This document shows, one piece after another, positions 26,950 through 35,237 of a stretch of DNA of 51,227 bases (its first letter is position 1; each line of letters starts with the position of its first letter). This DNA comes from Acidimicrobiales bacterium (GTDB taxonomy: Bacteria; Actinomycetota; Acidimicrobiia; Acidimicrobiales; Aldehydirespiratoraceae), in assembly GCA_029263175.1 (NCBI GenBank), contig JAJCXZ010000109.1, positions 1 to 51,227 on the forward strand, in the 5' to 3' direction. A program made the translations under genes and the position numbers. The notes below the pieces were generated by a model. That model had not been told where the DNA came from and did no database searches. It worked only from the letters and a program-made list of their open reading frames with translations.

Positions 26950-27435
26950 GTCCCTGAAGTTGTTGAACTGGAGCGGCAGGCCGAAGTCGTTTTCCTTCAG
27001 CGCGGCGATGGCGGCTTGGAGGTCGTCGCGCTTCTTGCCACTCACCCGCAACTGGTCGCCCTGGGTGGATGACTGCACCCCTTTGAGGTTGAGACCCTTG
27101 ATGAACTTGTTGAGCTCCTTGGCCTTCTCCGAAGAGATACCCGCCTGAAGCGTGGCAGTCTGGCGAACGGAAGCACCGCTGGCCGGTTCGACGTTGCCGT
27201 AGTCGAGAACCTTCATCGACACCTTTCGCTTCACCAGCTTCTCCTCGAGGACCTGGCGGAGTGCGCGGAGGCGGTCCTCGCTGTTGGAGGCCATGGTTAT
27301 GGCTTCCTCGGTGAGCTCAACGGACGAGTCGGTGCCCTTGAAATCGAACCGCTGTCCGATCTCCCGAGCGGCCTGGTCGACCGCATTGCGGACTTCCTGC
27401 ATATCTACTTCTGAAACAACGTCGAAGGTCGGCAT
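26947..27435 (-). CDS. YajQ-family nucleotide-binding protein
   Basis: A 162-residue protein of full YajQ length. It opens with PTFDVVSEVD and contains RFDFKGT and the C-terminal GDQLRVSGKKRDDLQ segment, all typical. YajQ proteins bind c-di-GMP or other nucleotides/RNA. It is divergent from a BcsA-like gene with a PilZ-like tail, another c-di-GMP-related family, though the link is only positional. Confidence 0.92.
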   Translation of the reverse strand: MPTFDVVSEVDMQEVRNAVDQAAREIGQRFDFKGTDSSVELTEEAITMASNSEDRLRALRQVLEEKLVKRKVSMKVLDYGNVEPASGASVRQTATLQAGISSEKAKELNKFIKGLNLKGVQSSTQGDQLRVSGKKRDDLQAAIAALKENDFGLPLQFNNFRD

Positions 27436-27471
27436 GTCGCCGACGGTACTACGGACAACCGCAGTGAGGTC

Positions 27472-29343
27472 ATGGTGGCCCAGCCCGGTCGTCGGGTGGA
27501 CCCTCAATCGAAGCCCGCTGCTGCCGACTCGTGGACCATGGCCCTTCTCCGCGCGACAGCTCTCGTCACCGGTCTCGTCTATCTCGGTTGGCGGTTGGCG
27601 TTCACGTCCGACGGCGCAAACCCGGTGATGTTCTTCCTCCTGGTGGCCGCCGAAGCCTTCGGCATGCTCCGTCTCTGGATGGAGATCTCCCTGATCGGCG
27701 ACCCGCGTCCTGCCGAACGCAAACCAGATCGGCGCACGGCACCTGACGCTGACGTCGTGGTCATCGTGACGGACGAACCGGCGAGCGAGGTTCGTGCCGC
27801 TGTCCTGTCGGCGCAGCTCACCAGGGGCTACGGAAAGCTCATGATCGTTGACCGCGAGAGCCGTCCCGATGTCGCTGAGCTCGCTCAGCGACTCAACATC
27901 GAACGGGTTGCCGGGTCGTTCAACACCGATCTCGGTGAGCTGATCGACGCGGCGCTTTCGCGGTGTCCATCGCTCTACACCCTTCTCGTCCCTGCCGATC
28001 TCGTGGTTCTTCCTGACGTGCTCGAGGTGACATCTGGCGCGTTCGACGACCCCGACGTCGGTGTTGTGCTCTGCCGGGTTGAGAACACGAATGCCGCCCA
28101 CGCCGTCGACTTCGGCGGCTACGGCGAGCATCGTCTACGCGACACCTTGATGCTCGGCAAGCTCCACGATCGTGGCGTTCTCCCGTGGTGGTCCGGTATG
28201 GCGGTGGTGCGAAAGACCGCGATCCAGAACGTCGGCGGCATGGCCCACGGTCGGTTCGGCGTCACCCTCTCGACCGGTGTTCGCTTGCAGGCCGACGGTT
28301 GGCGGATCGCCGACGTGCCGGTGGTTGTGGCCCGGCGCCTCGCGCCGTGGAGCGACGATCGTCATCTCCACCGTTGGGCCCGCGACCTGCACGAGCGTCT
28401 CGCGGTGCTGGTCGATCCCGAGGCGCCGCGTCGAAGTGAGCACTCGAGCCGCCTCAGCCGTCGCGTCTATCGCGTCGCCGACATCCACGTCGGGCGCTCG
28501 ATCCAACGCCTCGTGCTGTTCGGAATCCTGTTCACGACGATGTTCACCTCGTCACTGCCCCTGGTTGCAAACCCGCTGATCCTCACCGGGTTGTGGGGGG
28601 CATGGATGGGTTCGTCGGTGGCACTACGCCGCGCCGCGACGAAGACCGTCGGATTCACGCCCTGGATCACCAACGATCTGCGCCTTCTCACGACCGACCT
28701 CGCGGTCGCGTGGCGTGCCCTGCCGGGGCGCCCGCTTCGAAGCGAACTCATCGAACCGGCTCCCGGTCGCCGCGCTCGACGGCTCTTCCTCATCGCTCTG
28801 CAGGCGGGCCTCATCGGGTCCGTGCTCGTCTTCGGCACTGGGCTCCTGCGTCCGCCGCACGGCGACTTCGTCACCCTGACCACGCTCGGCATGTCGATCT
28901 GGTTGCTCGCCATGGCGCTCCAGGCCCGCTCGGCGCTCAAGCTTCGTCAGGTGCGCCAGAACTTCCGCACCTTCGAGGAGCTCGATGTCTTTGCATCCGA
29001 GTCACGCATGGGTGTCATCGGCGTCTCGCCCTTCGGCATCGATGTTGTGTCGGCGGTACCGCTCGATGTCGGGGGGAAGATCCGTCTCGCGTTCGGCTTG
29101 CCCCAGGCCGACGGCAATTCGGCCCGCATAGAGGTGTCGACCTCGGTCAAACGGTCCGCTCGAGAAGGGGATCACCACGTCGCCTATCTGCGGTTCGCGC
29201 TGCTGACCGACGAGCAGATGGACCGCATCACCGAGTACTGCTCGGTTGTGGCGGGTATGCGAGTGCTGCGCGATGACCCGGGCGTGGCCGCGGAAGGTAC
29301 GACCATCGCCGATGTGGTCCACGATCGGTCCGTCATCGCCTGA
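27472..29343 (+). CDS. Degenerate BcsA-like family-2 glycosyltransferase with PilZ-like tail
   Basis: A 623-residue membrane protein in the cellulose-synthase layout: two N-terminal helices (residues ~23-60), a cytosolic glycosyltransferase-like domain (~90-310), membrane helices (~345-390 and ~440-490) and a ~110-residue C-terminal PilZ-like domain. Catalytic motifs are damaged: the DxD position reads PAD, TED is not found, and QxxRW is reduced to HRWARD. The PilZ motif reads GVSPFG instead of (D/N)xSxxG. It may therefore be a non-catalytic or altered-specificity paralogue. ATG 27472 is used; ATG 27538 is an alternative closer to the first helix. Confidence 0.6.
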   Translation: MVAQPGRRVDPQSKPAAADSWTMALLRATALVTGLVYLGWRLAFTSDGANPVMFFLLVAAEAFGMLRLWMEISLIGDPRPAERKPDRRTAPDADVVVIVTDEPASEVRAAVLSAQLTRGYGKLMIVDRESRPDVAELAQRLNIERVAGSFNTDLGELIDAALSRCPSLYTLLVPADLVVLPDVLEVTSGAFDDPDVGVVLCRVENTNAAHAVDFGGYGEHRLRDTLMLGKLHDRGVLPWWSGMAVVRKTAIQNVGGMAHGRFGVTLSTGVRLQADGWRIADVPVVVARRLAPWSDDRHLHRWARDLHERLAVLVDPEAPRRSEHSSRLSRRVYRVADIHVGRSIQRLVLFGILFTTMFTSSLPLVANPLILTGLWGAWMGSSVALRRAATKTVGFTPWITNDLRLLTTDLAVAWRALPGRPLRSELIEPAPGRRARRLFLIALQAGLIGSVLVFGTGLLRPPHGDFVTLTTLGMSIWLLAMALQARSALKLRQVRQNFRTFEELDVFASESRMGVIGVSPFGIDVVSAVPLDVGGKIRLAFGLPQADGNSARIEVSTSVKRSAREGDHHVAYLRFALLTDEQMDRITEYCSVVAGMRVLRDDPGVAAEGTTIADVVHDRSVIA

Positions 29344-29415
29344 CACCGAATCCCGGCTCGCCGGAAACCCCTGTCTCACTCTGGGTGTAGTCAGATACAG
29401 TTTTCAGCTGTCCAA

Positions 29416-29497
29416 GGGTCGGTGCCCGAGTGGCCAAAGGGAACGGGCTGTAAACCCGTCGGCTTCGCCTACGAAGGTTCGAATCCTTCTCGGCCCA
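29416..29497 (+). tRNA. tRNA-Tyr (anticodon GTA)
   Basis: Class II tRNA of 82 nt: acceptor GGGTCGG/TCGGCCC (two wobble pairs), anticodon stem-loop ACGGG-CTGTAAA-CCCGT, long variable arm (GGCTTCGCC) and T-loop TTCGAAT. CCA is not encoded. Confidence 0.95.
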
Positions 29498-29506
29498 CAA
29501 CGGACG

Positions 29507-29536
29507 AAAGACCCGGCGATCCTTCGCCGGGTCTTT
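29507..29536. terminator. Bidirectional rho-independent terminator after tRNA-Tyr
   Basis: A 13-bp stem AAAGACCCGGCGA (29507-29519) and TCGCCGGGTCTTT (29524-29536) with a 4-nt loop. It serves tRNA-Tyr on the plus strand and the convergent acetyltransferase gene, whose stop is at 29543, on the minus strand. Confidence 0.9.
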
Positions 29537-29542
29537 CTCGTT

Positions 29543-30037
29543 TCAGCCGAGCATGTGCTGCATCACGGTGACGTCGAGCCACTTGCCGAACTTCCGTCCG
29601 ACTTCCTTCTGCACGCCCACTATCTCGAATCCGACAGCGTGGTGCAGGGCGATGGATGCCTCGTGAGCCCCCGCGATATGGGCCAGCACGGTGTGGAAGC
29701 CTCGAGCCTTGGCCATCGTGAGCAAACCTTCGAGCAGCGTCCTCCCCACGCCGAGCCCGCGCGCTGACTCGCTGACATAGATGCTGTTCTCGACGGTGGT
29801 GTTGTAGGCGGGGCGGCTTCGGTAGGGCGACAGCGACGCAAAGCCCAGGATCGCGCCGTCCTCCTCTCGCTCGGCCACGATTGCGCCCAGCGCGCCCTCG
29901 CGTTCGCGGATCCAGTCCTGCTGTTCCGGAAGGCTTCGGGGGACGAGGTCGAAGGTCACGAGCGACGTTTCGACTTCGTGGTTGTAGATGGTGCGGATCG
30001 CCTCGGCATCGGCGACTGTCGCATTGCGCAGCAACAT
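29543..30037 (-). CDS. GNAT acetyltransferase, phosphinothricin-acetyltransferase-like
   Basis: A 164-residue single-domain GNAT enzyme. The order IYNHEVETSLVTFD (N-terminus), YVSESARGLGVGRTLLEGL (acetyl-CoA loop), and LHHAVGFEIVGVQKEVGRKFGKWLDV (C-terminus) is that of the PAT/Bar group, which acetylates phosphinothricin or methionine sulfone-type amino compounds. The natural substrate here is unknown. It is divergent from the DUF2237 gene. Confidence 0.88.
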   Translation of the reverse strand: MLLRNATVADAEAIRTIYNHEVETSLVTFDLVPRSLPEQQDWIREREGALGAIVAEREEDGAILGFASLSPYRSRPAYNTTVENSIYVSESARGLGVGRTLLEGLLTMAKARGFHTVLAHIAGAHEASIALHHAVGFEIVGVQKEVGRKFGKWLDVTVMQHMLG

Positions 30038-30085
30038 ATCGTCACCGTAGCCACGCTTCTCGACGAGACGTGGTTGGATACGTCA

Positions 30086-30469
30086 ATGGTCGAACCGGTT
30101 GCCTCTCGAAATGTCCTGGGCGGCGAACTCGCCGAATGTGGGAGCGATCCAGTCACCGGATTCTTCCGCGATGGCTGCTGCAACACCGCTGACGAGGACC
30201 TCGGTTCACACACCGTCTGCACCACGGTGACCGAACGCTTCCTGGAGTTCTCGAAGGAGTCCGGCAACGACCTTTCGACCCCGCGACCCGAATGGGGATT
30301 CGCGGGCCTGAAGCCTGGCGACGGTTGGTGTGTGTGCGCTTCGCGCTGGCTCGAGTCGGCGGTGGCCGGCGCCGCCGCTCCGGTTCGCCTTGCGGCAACC
30401 CACGAGCGGGCGCTCGACATCGTGCCGTTGTCGATGCTGCGCGCTCACGCGCTCGACTCCGACAACTGA
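30086..30469 (+). CDS. DUF2237 family protein
   Basis: A 127-residue protein matching DUF2237 closely: NVLGGEL near the N-terminus, DPVTGFFRDGCC, GSHTVC, GNDLSTPRPE and GDGWCVCASRW, with five conserved-looking cysteines. ATG 30086 is chosen because the family motif begins eight residues later. Function of the family is unknown. It lies 74 nt upstream of mftA on the same strand and might be read through into the mycofactocin operon. Confidence 0.9.
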   Translation: MVEPVASRNVLGGELAECGSDPVTGFFRDGCCNTADEDLGSHTVCTTVTERFLEFSKESGNDLSTPRPEWGFAGLKPGDGWCVCASRWLESAVAGAAAPVRLAATHERALDIVPLSMLRAHALDSDN

Positions 30470-30543
30470 GATACGTCGGAGTCGCGGACTCGCTGCCGGC
30501 AAAACGTGCGCCTAGATTGACGGCGCCGATCTGAGGAGGATCC

Positions 30544-30669
30544 ATGGAGCCGACTGACGTCATCGACACCCCTGAAGCCGAGCTGGCTGAGACCGACACC
30601 GAGGAGTTGGTGGAGGATGAGCTTCTCGTCGAGGAGATCTCCATCGACGGGATGTGCGGCGTCTACTAG
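30544..30669 (+). CDS. mftA: Mycofactocin precursor peptide MftA
   Basis: A 41-residue acidic leader peptide (rich in Glu and Asp) ending in IDGMCGVY, the invariant C-terminal core of MftA. MftC decarboxylates and cross-links the last Val-Tyr pair, which becomes the redox-active part of mycofactocin. A strong Shine-Dalgarno (aggagga, 30534-30540) sits right before the ATG, fitting high expression. mftB follows after 2 nt. Confidence 0.97.
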   Translation: MEPTDVIDTPEAELAETDTEELVEDELLVEEISIDGMCGVY

Positions 30670-30671
30670 AC

Positions 30672-30938
30672 GTGTCGTTTGATCTCGACGCCCCGTATCG
30701 CCTCCATGACCGGGTTGCGCTCCGACCCGAGCCGTTCGGCGCGCTCGCCTATCACTACGGCAACCGCCGGCTGAACTTCTTGCGGGCCCCTGAGCTCGTC
30801 ACCCTGGTGGAGTCACTCGGCGATCATCAGTCGGTTCGCGCCGCGCTCGCCGCATCCGATATCGAGGAACAGCGCTGGCCATCCTTTGAGAAGGCCCTTG
30901 CGTCTCTCGCAAAATCCGACGTTCTGGTGGCCGCATGA
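30672..30938 (+). CDS. mftB: Mycofactocin peptide chaperone MftB
   Basis: An 88-residue RiPP-recognition (PqqD-like) protein that holds the MftA leader for MftC. The conserved segment RPEPFGALAYHYGNRRLNFLRAPELV is present. The GTG at 30672 is preferred because an in-frame ATG at 30654 lies inside the mftA core codons. The stop overlaps the mftC start (ATGA), so mftB and mftC are translationally coupled. Confidence 0.95.
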   Translation: MSFDLDAPYRLHDRVALRPEPFGALAYHYGNRRLNFLRAPELVTLVESLGDHQSVRAALAASDIEEQRWPSFEKALASLAKSDVLVAA

Positions 30939-32119
30939 CCGACCTGGCGATCCCGCCGACGGCCGCCCCCGAGGGCCTTGTGCTCTCGCCGGTCAAGAAG
31001 AGCGGCCTTGGTGACCAGATGAAAGCAGGGCTCGACGCGCCGATCTGTCTGACCTGGGAGCTGACCTACGCCTGCAACCTCCAGTGCGTGCACTGCCTCT
31101 CGTCATCGGGCCGTCGCGATCCCGGCGAGCTCTCGACCGAGCAATGCGAAGCCGTGATCGATGAGCTGCAGCGGATGCAGGTCTTCTACATCAACGTCGG
31201 GGGCGGCGAACCCACGATCCGCCCCGACTTCTGGCATCTCGTCGACTACGCCGTCAGCCACGACGTCGGTGTGAAGTTCTCGACCAACGGTTCGCGCATC
31301 GACGCGAAGGTCGCGCAGCGCCTGGCCGGATCCGACTACATCGACGTCCAGATCTCGATTGACGGAGCCGACGCCGCCACCAACGATCACGTGCGTGGCG
31401 AGGGTTCCTTCGCCACGGCGATCGAGGCCATGGAGCAGCTCCAGGCCGCCGGCTTCGGCGAGTTCAAGATCTCGGTGGTGATGACCCGCCACAACCTCCC
31501 GCAGATCGAGGAGTTCAGGGCGCTCGCCGACCACTACGGCGCACAACTTCGGCTCACTCGCTTCCGGCCGTCTGGCCGCGGCGCCGACTCCTGGCACGAA
31601 CTCCATCCCACCGATGCGCAGCAGGTCGAGCTCTACCACTGGCTGCTCGACCATCCCGACACGCTGACCGGCGACTCCTTCTTCCACCTGTCCGCCCTCG
31701 GCGAACCGCTGCCGGGCCTCAACCTGTGCGGTGCCGGTCGAGTCGTCTGCCTCATCGACCCCCTCGGCGATGTCTATGCGTGCCCGTTTGTGCTGCACGA
31801 CGAGTTCAAGGCGGGTTCGGTGCTCGACGGCGGCGGCTTCCAGCAGGTCTGGCAGGAGAGCGATCTCTTCGCCGAACTGCGAGAGCCGCAATCGGCGGGC
31901 GCGTGTTCATCCTGCGGCCAGTTCGACGCTTGCCAGGGTGGCTGCATGGCCGCCAAGTTCTTCACCGGCATCCCGCTCGACGGCCCCGACCCCGAATGCG
32001 TCAACGGATACGGCGCCGACCTCGTGGCAGCGGCCAATGTGGCTGCTCGGCCTGCCGTCGGCAAGGACCACAGCCGCACCCGGGTAACCCTGGGGACGAA
32101 GCCGGCTTCGCTCGACTGA
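30935..32119 (+). CDS. mftC: Mycofactocin radical SAM maturase MftC
   Basis: A 394-residue radical SAM/SPASM enzyme. The SAM-cluster motif C-x3-C-x2-C is at Cys47, Cys51 and Cys54 (TYACNLQCVHC), followed by NVGGGEPT. The C-terminal SPASM cysteines lie in LNLCGAGRVVC, YACPF and CSSCGQFDACQGGC. It catalyses oxidative decarboxylation and lactam formation on the MftA C-terminal Val-Tyr. The final residues (RVTLGTKPASLD) resemble the peptide read from REP elements, see findings. Confidence 0.97.
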   Translation: MTDLAIPPTAAPEGLVLSPVKKSGLGDQMKAGLDAPICLTWELTYACNLQCVHCLSSSGRRDPGELSTEQCEAVIDELQRMQVFYINVGGGEPTIRPDFWHLVDYAVSHDVGVKFSTNGSRIDAKVAQRLAGSDYIDVQISIDGADAATNDHVRGEGSFATAIEAMEQLQAAGFGEFKISVVMTRHNLPQIEEFRALADHYGAQLRLTRFRPSGRGADSWHELHPTDAQQVELYHWLLDHPDTLTGDSFFHLSALGEPLPGLNLCGAGRVVCLIDPLGDVYACPFVLHDEFKAGSVLDGGGFQQVWQESDLFAELREPQSAGACSSCGQFDACQGGCMAAKFFTGIPLDGPDPECVNGYGADLVAAANVAARPAVGKDHSRTRVTLGTKPASLD

Positions 32120-32129
32120 TCCGCGCGAT

Positions 32130-32837
32130 TCAGCGACGCATCTGCATCAGGAGACGAAGGACGTACCAGAAGAGCATCATCACGCTGGTGAACAGGGTGA
32201 GTGACGCCGCCACGTGGGCCTGCACCGGGTACCGGCGAATGATGTTCTGCGTCTGATAGAGGATCGAGCCGCCAGCGAGGGCGATCATGGCAACCGAGAA
32301 CCAGACACCCAGGTTGAAGCCGAACAGGATGGCGCCCAGGATCAGCACCATGGCGGCGACGCCGCCGAACATGATCATCGGCCGAATGAAGGACAGGTCC
32401 TTGCGGGTGATCATCGCAATAACGGTGAGGCCGGCAAAGGCCACGGCGGTGAGAAGGGCAGCCGCGGCAACCGTGGTGCCGGCACTCTCGATTTCGAAGG
32501 CGTAGTAGAGGAACGGAGCGAAGATCAGCGCTTCGAGCGCCGCCATCCCGAAAAGGGCGCCGTACTGCTTCCCCGGGTTGAGCATGTCCATTGCGGCTTG
32601 GCCGACCATCCACTGGCCGACCATGAAGAGGCCCATGATCAGCAGCCAGCGAGAACTGCCGCCGGAAACGAAGTCGTAGATGCCCTCGGCGATGCCGGTG
32701 GTGAAGAAGAGCGCCTCGATGGCGACGAAGGCGGCGATGGCCCCCATCAGGTGCTGGTAGACGCGGACAACGAAGTCGCCGCGGGTGGTCTCGTCCAGCT
32801 CGATGACTGGTCGAAGATCAAGTTCCGAATGGCTCAT
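32130..32837 (-). CDS. Bax inhibitor-1/YccA-like membrane protein
   Basis: A 235-residue protein with seven predicted membrane helices in the BI-1 arrangement, a charged N-terminus of ~20 residues and a short C-terminal RLLMQMRR tail. ATG 32837 is chosen because helices begin soon after; ~100 upstream open codons carry no domain. It lies on the opposite strand inside the mycofactocin locus, 10 nt past the mftC stop. A calcium-leak or stress role is known for some family members; none is shown here. Confidence 0.85.
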   Translation of the reverse strand: MSHSELDLRPVIELDETTRGDFVVRVYQHLMGAIAAFVAIEALFFTTGIAEGIYDFVSGGSSRWLLIMGLFMVGQWMVGQAAMDMLNPGKQYGALFGMAALEALIFAPFLYYAFEIESAGTTVAAAALLTAVAFAGLTVIAMITRKDLSFIRPMIMFGGVAAMVLILGAILFGFNLGVWFSVAMIALAGGSILYQTQNIIRRYPVQAHVAASLTLFTSVMMLFWYVLRLLMQMRR

Positions 32838-33048
32838 TACCGCTCCTACTCGAGGTGAACTCAAGTGTAGATGACCGGCCGTAATAGTCCGCCTCGCTGG
32901 TCCCACCCCGTTCTGACCCCCGGTTTCCCACCGTAGACGGGGGTTGGCGGCAGCAATTTGGGGAGGGGTGGGATTTGTCGGCCCCGGCACTGTGGTGCCT
33001 CGGCCCGGTAGGGTGCCCGCGGTTCCCCCCTGAAACAGGAGTCTCATC

Positions 33049-33225
33049 ATGGGTATTTTCAGCAAGTTCAAGAAGGTCGCCAAGGACAACGCCGACAAGA
33101 TCGAAGACGGCATCGACAAGGCCGCCGACTTGGCCAAGGACAAGGTCGACGGTCACGACGACAAGATCGACATGGCCGCCGACAAGGCGCAGGATCTTCT
33201 CGACAAGGTCGACGGCGACGACTGA
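33049..33225 (+). CDS. Small helical antitoxin-like protein (Rv0909/MT0933 type)
   Basis: A 58-residue, highly charged protein (Lys and Asp rich) with the repeated pattern DKAADLAKDKV / DKAQDLLDKV, predicted to be one or two amphipathic helices. This matches the small antitoxin protein family MT0933-like, described from mycobacteria as the antitoxin of Rv0910. No toxin of that type lies next to it, so a free-standing stress or structural role is equally possible. A Shine-Dalgarno-like acaggag precedes the ATG. Confidence 0.75.
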   Translation: MGIFSKFKKVAKDNADKIEDGIDKAADLAKDKVDGHDDKIDMAADKAQDLLDKVDGDD

Positions 33226-33311
33226 ATCTGTTTGGCGGATGACGGCGGGGGTTCGCCCCCGCCGCCACCGCTACCCTCGGAGCTGAATTCGGCTCCGAGA
33301 GGTGACATACC

Positions 33312-34484
33312 GTGAGTAACGACTGGTTCGAGTCGGTTGCCGTCGCGCAAGAACGCGCGAGGAAGCGACTCCCTGCGTCTGTCTACGGGGCCATCATGGG
33401 CGGCACCGACGCCGGCATCTCACGAGCTGACAACGTCGATGCCTTTGGCGAACTCGGCCTTCGTCCGATCACGGCCGGCCAGCCCGCCGAGCGCGACATG
33501 AGCGTCACCGTGATGGGGCAACCCTCGTCGATGCCGGTCCTGATTTCGCCGACCGGTGTGCAGGCCGTGCACCCCGACGGGGAGGTTGCCGTCGCTCGCG
33601 CCTCAGCGGCTCGTGGCGTGCCGATGGGTTTGAGCTCGTTCGGCAGCAAGCCCATCGAAGAGGTCGCTGCCGCGAATCCGCAGACGTTCTTCCAGATCTA
33701 CTGGGCCGGTGATCGTGACTCGATGGTCGCCCGGTGTGAGCGCGCCAAGGCTGCGGGAGCCGTTGGCCTGATCCTCACCCTCGACTGGTCGTTCGTCCAC
33801 AGCCGCGACTGGGGTTCGCCGTCGATCCCCGACTCCATGGGGCTCAAGACGATGATCGAGCACGCCCCTGAGGTGCTGCGTCGTCCTGGCTATCTCGTGA
33901 GTTGGTTGCGCACGTTCCACCTCCCGACACTCGGGGTTCCCAACTTCGCCGTCGACGACAATCACGTGCCCGGTTTCTTCGAGGCCTACGGCACGTGGAT
34001 GGGCACGCCTCCGCCCACCTGGGACGACGTCGCATGGCTCGCCGATGCCTGGGATGGGCCGTTCATGGTGAAGGGCATCTATCGCGCTGACGAGGCCCGT
34101 CGCGCTCGCGACGCCGGTGCTACCGCAATCTCCGTCAGTACCCACGGCGGCAACAATCTCGACACCGTGCCGGCTGCGATCAGAGTTCTGCCCGAGATCG
34201 CCGATGCTGTCGGCGACGACATCGAGGTGTTGCTCGACTCGGGCATCCGCCGCGGCAGTGACGTGGTGAAGGCCGTCGCCCTCGGCGCCAAGGCCGTGAT
34301 GATCGGGCGTGCCTATCTCTTCGGCCTGGCGGCCAATGGTCAGGCCGGTGTGGAGAACGTGCTCGACGTGCTGCGGATGGGTATCGATTCCACGATGCTC
34401 GGGCTCGGCAAGTCGTGCCTTGCCGAGCTCGGCCCGGACGACCTGATCATCCCCGCCGGGTTCTCGCCACCTCGGCTCGACTAG
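33312..34484 (+). CDS. mftD: Mycofactocin FMN-dependent oxidoreductase MftD
   Basis: A 390-residue member of the lactate-dehydrogenase/glycolate-oxidase FMN family, in the branch found with mycofactocin (pre-mycofactocin synthase). FMN and catalytic features include LISPTGVQAVHPDGE, GLILTLDW, STHGGNN (His-Gly-Gly) and LLDSGIRRGSDVVKA with MIGRAYLFGLA. It oxidatively deaminates the MftC/MftE product to the redox-active alpha-keto amide. Start is GTG at 33312. Confidence 0.95.
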   Translation: MSNDWFESVAVAQERARKRLPASVYGAIMGGTDAGISRADNVDAFGELGLRPITAGQPAERDMSVTVMGQPSSMPVLISPTGVQAVHPDGEVAVARASAARGVPMGLSSFGSKPIEEVAAANPQTFFQIYWAGDRDSMVARCERAKAAGAVGLILTLDWSFVHSRDWGSPSIPDSMGLKTMIEHAPEVLRRPGYLVSWLRTFHLPTLGVPNFAVDDNHVPGFFEAYGTWMGTPPPTWDDVAWLADAWDGPFMVKGIYRADEARRARDAGATAISVSTHGGNNLDTVPAAIRVLPEIADAVGDDIEVLLDSGIRRGSDVVKAVALGAKAVMIGRAYLFGLAANGQAGVENVLDVLRMGIDSTMLGLGKSCLAELGPDDLIIPAGFSPPRLD

Positions 34485-34532
34485 GAGGGGTTCGCCATTT
34501 GGCCACGGTATCGGTGGGGTTACCCTCTGGCG

Positions 34533-35213
34533 ATGACCGACAGGACTTCCCGGCACCTTGGCGCGATGACGACGCGGGAGGCCGCGGCGGGTCGTTGGCA
34601 GTTGCTCATCCCGCTCGGATCGACCGAACAACACGGGCCGCATCTCCCACTCGATACCGACACCCGAATTGCGATCGGAGTGGCGGACCGGGCCGCCGCT
34701 GGCATTGCTGATGTGGTTGTGGCGCCGGCGCTGCCGATCAGCGCAGCTGGCGAGCATGCTGGTTTCGCCGGGACCCTGTCGATGGGAGCCGATGCAGTCA
34801 CCGCCATGCTCCTGGAGATCGTTCGCACCGCTGGACCAGAGTTCGCATCGATCACGGTGATCAACGGTCACGGTGGCAACTACGCCGCGGTGACAGCAGC
34901 AGTCGAGCGTTGCGCGTACGAGGGGCGGGCGCTGAGGGCTTGGTCGCCCGCGAATCTCGCGGGTGATGCCCACGCGGGCCGAACCGAGACAAGTGTCATG
35001 TTGGCGATCGCCCCCGAGTCGGTGCGGTTGGACCGGGCCGAGGCGGGGTCCACGGCCTCGATTGTCGAGATGATGCCCCAGCTTCGAGATGGGGGAGTAG
35101 CCGCGGTATCCCCCAACGGGGTGCTTGGCGACCCGGCCGGTGCCAGCCGCGAGGAAGGTGTCGCGATTCTCGAGACATGGGTCGCCGAAGTGGTGGCGAT
35201 GCTGCGGGGGTGA
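34533..35213 (+). CDS. mftE: Mycofactocin peptidase MftE (creatininase family)
   Basis: A 226-residue metallopeptidase of the creatininase fold. Metal ligands are visible in LGSTEQHGPHLPLDTD (Glu, His, Asp) and INGHGGN, with further family residues in GEHAGFAGT and DAHAGRTETS. It releases the modified Val-Tyr dipeptide from MftA after MftC. It follows mftD by 48 nt and precedes the SDR gene by 24 nt, forming a mftD-mftE-SDR transcription unit. Confidence 0.95.
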   Translation: MTDRTSRHLGAMTTREAAAGRWQLLIPLGSTEQHGPHLPLDTDTRIAIGVADRAAAGIADVVVAPALPISAAGEHAGFAGTLSMGADAVTAMLLEIVRTAGPEFASITVINGHGGNYAAVTAAVERCAYEGRALRAWSPANLAGDAHAGRTETSVMLAIAPESVRLDRAEAGSTASIVEMMPQLRDGGVAAVSPNGVLGDPAGASREEGVAILETWVAEVVAMLRG

Positions 35214-35237
35214 CGGCGTGTCTGTCACCATGAGGAC

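Noticed and set aside
32838-33048. Possible riboswitch or small RNA in the GC-rich gap before the antitoxin-like gene
   Set aside because: Only short, weak inverted repeats are present, with no known motif or convincing terminator.
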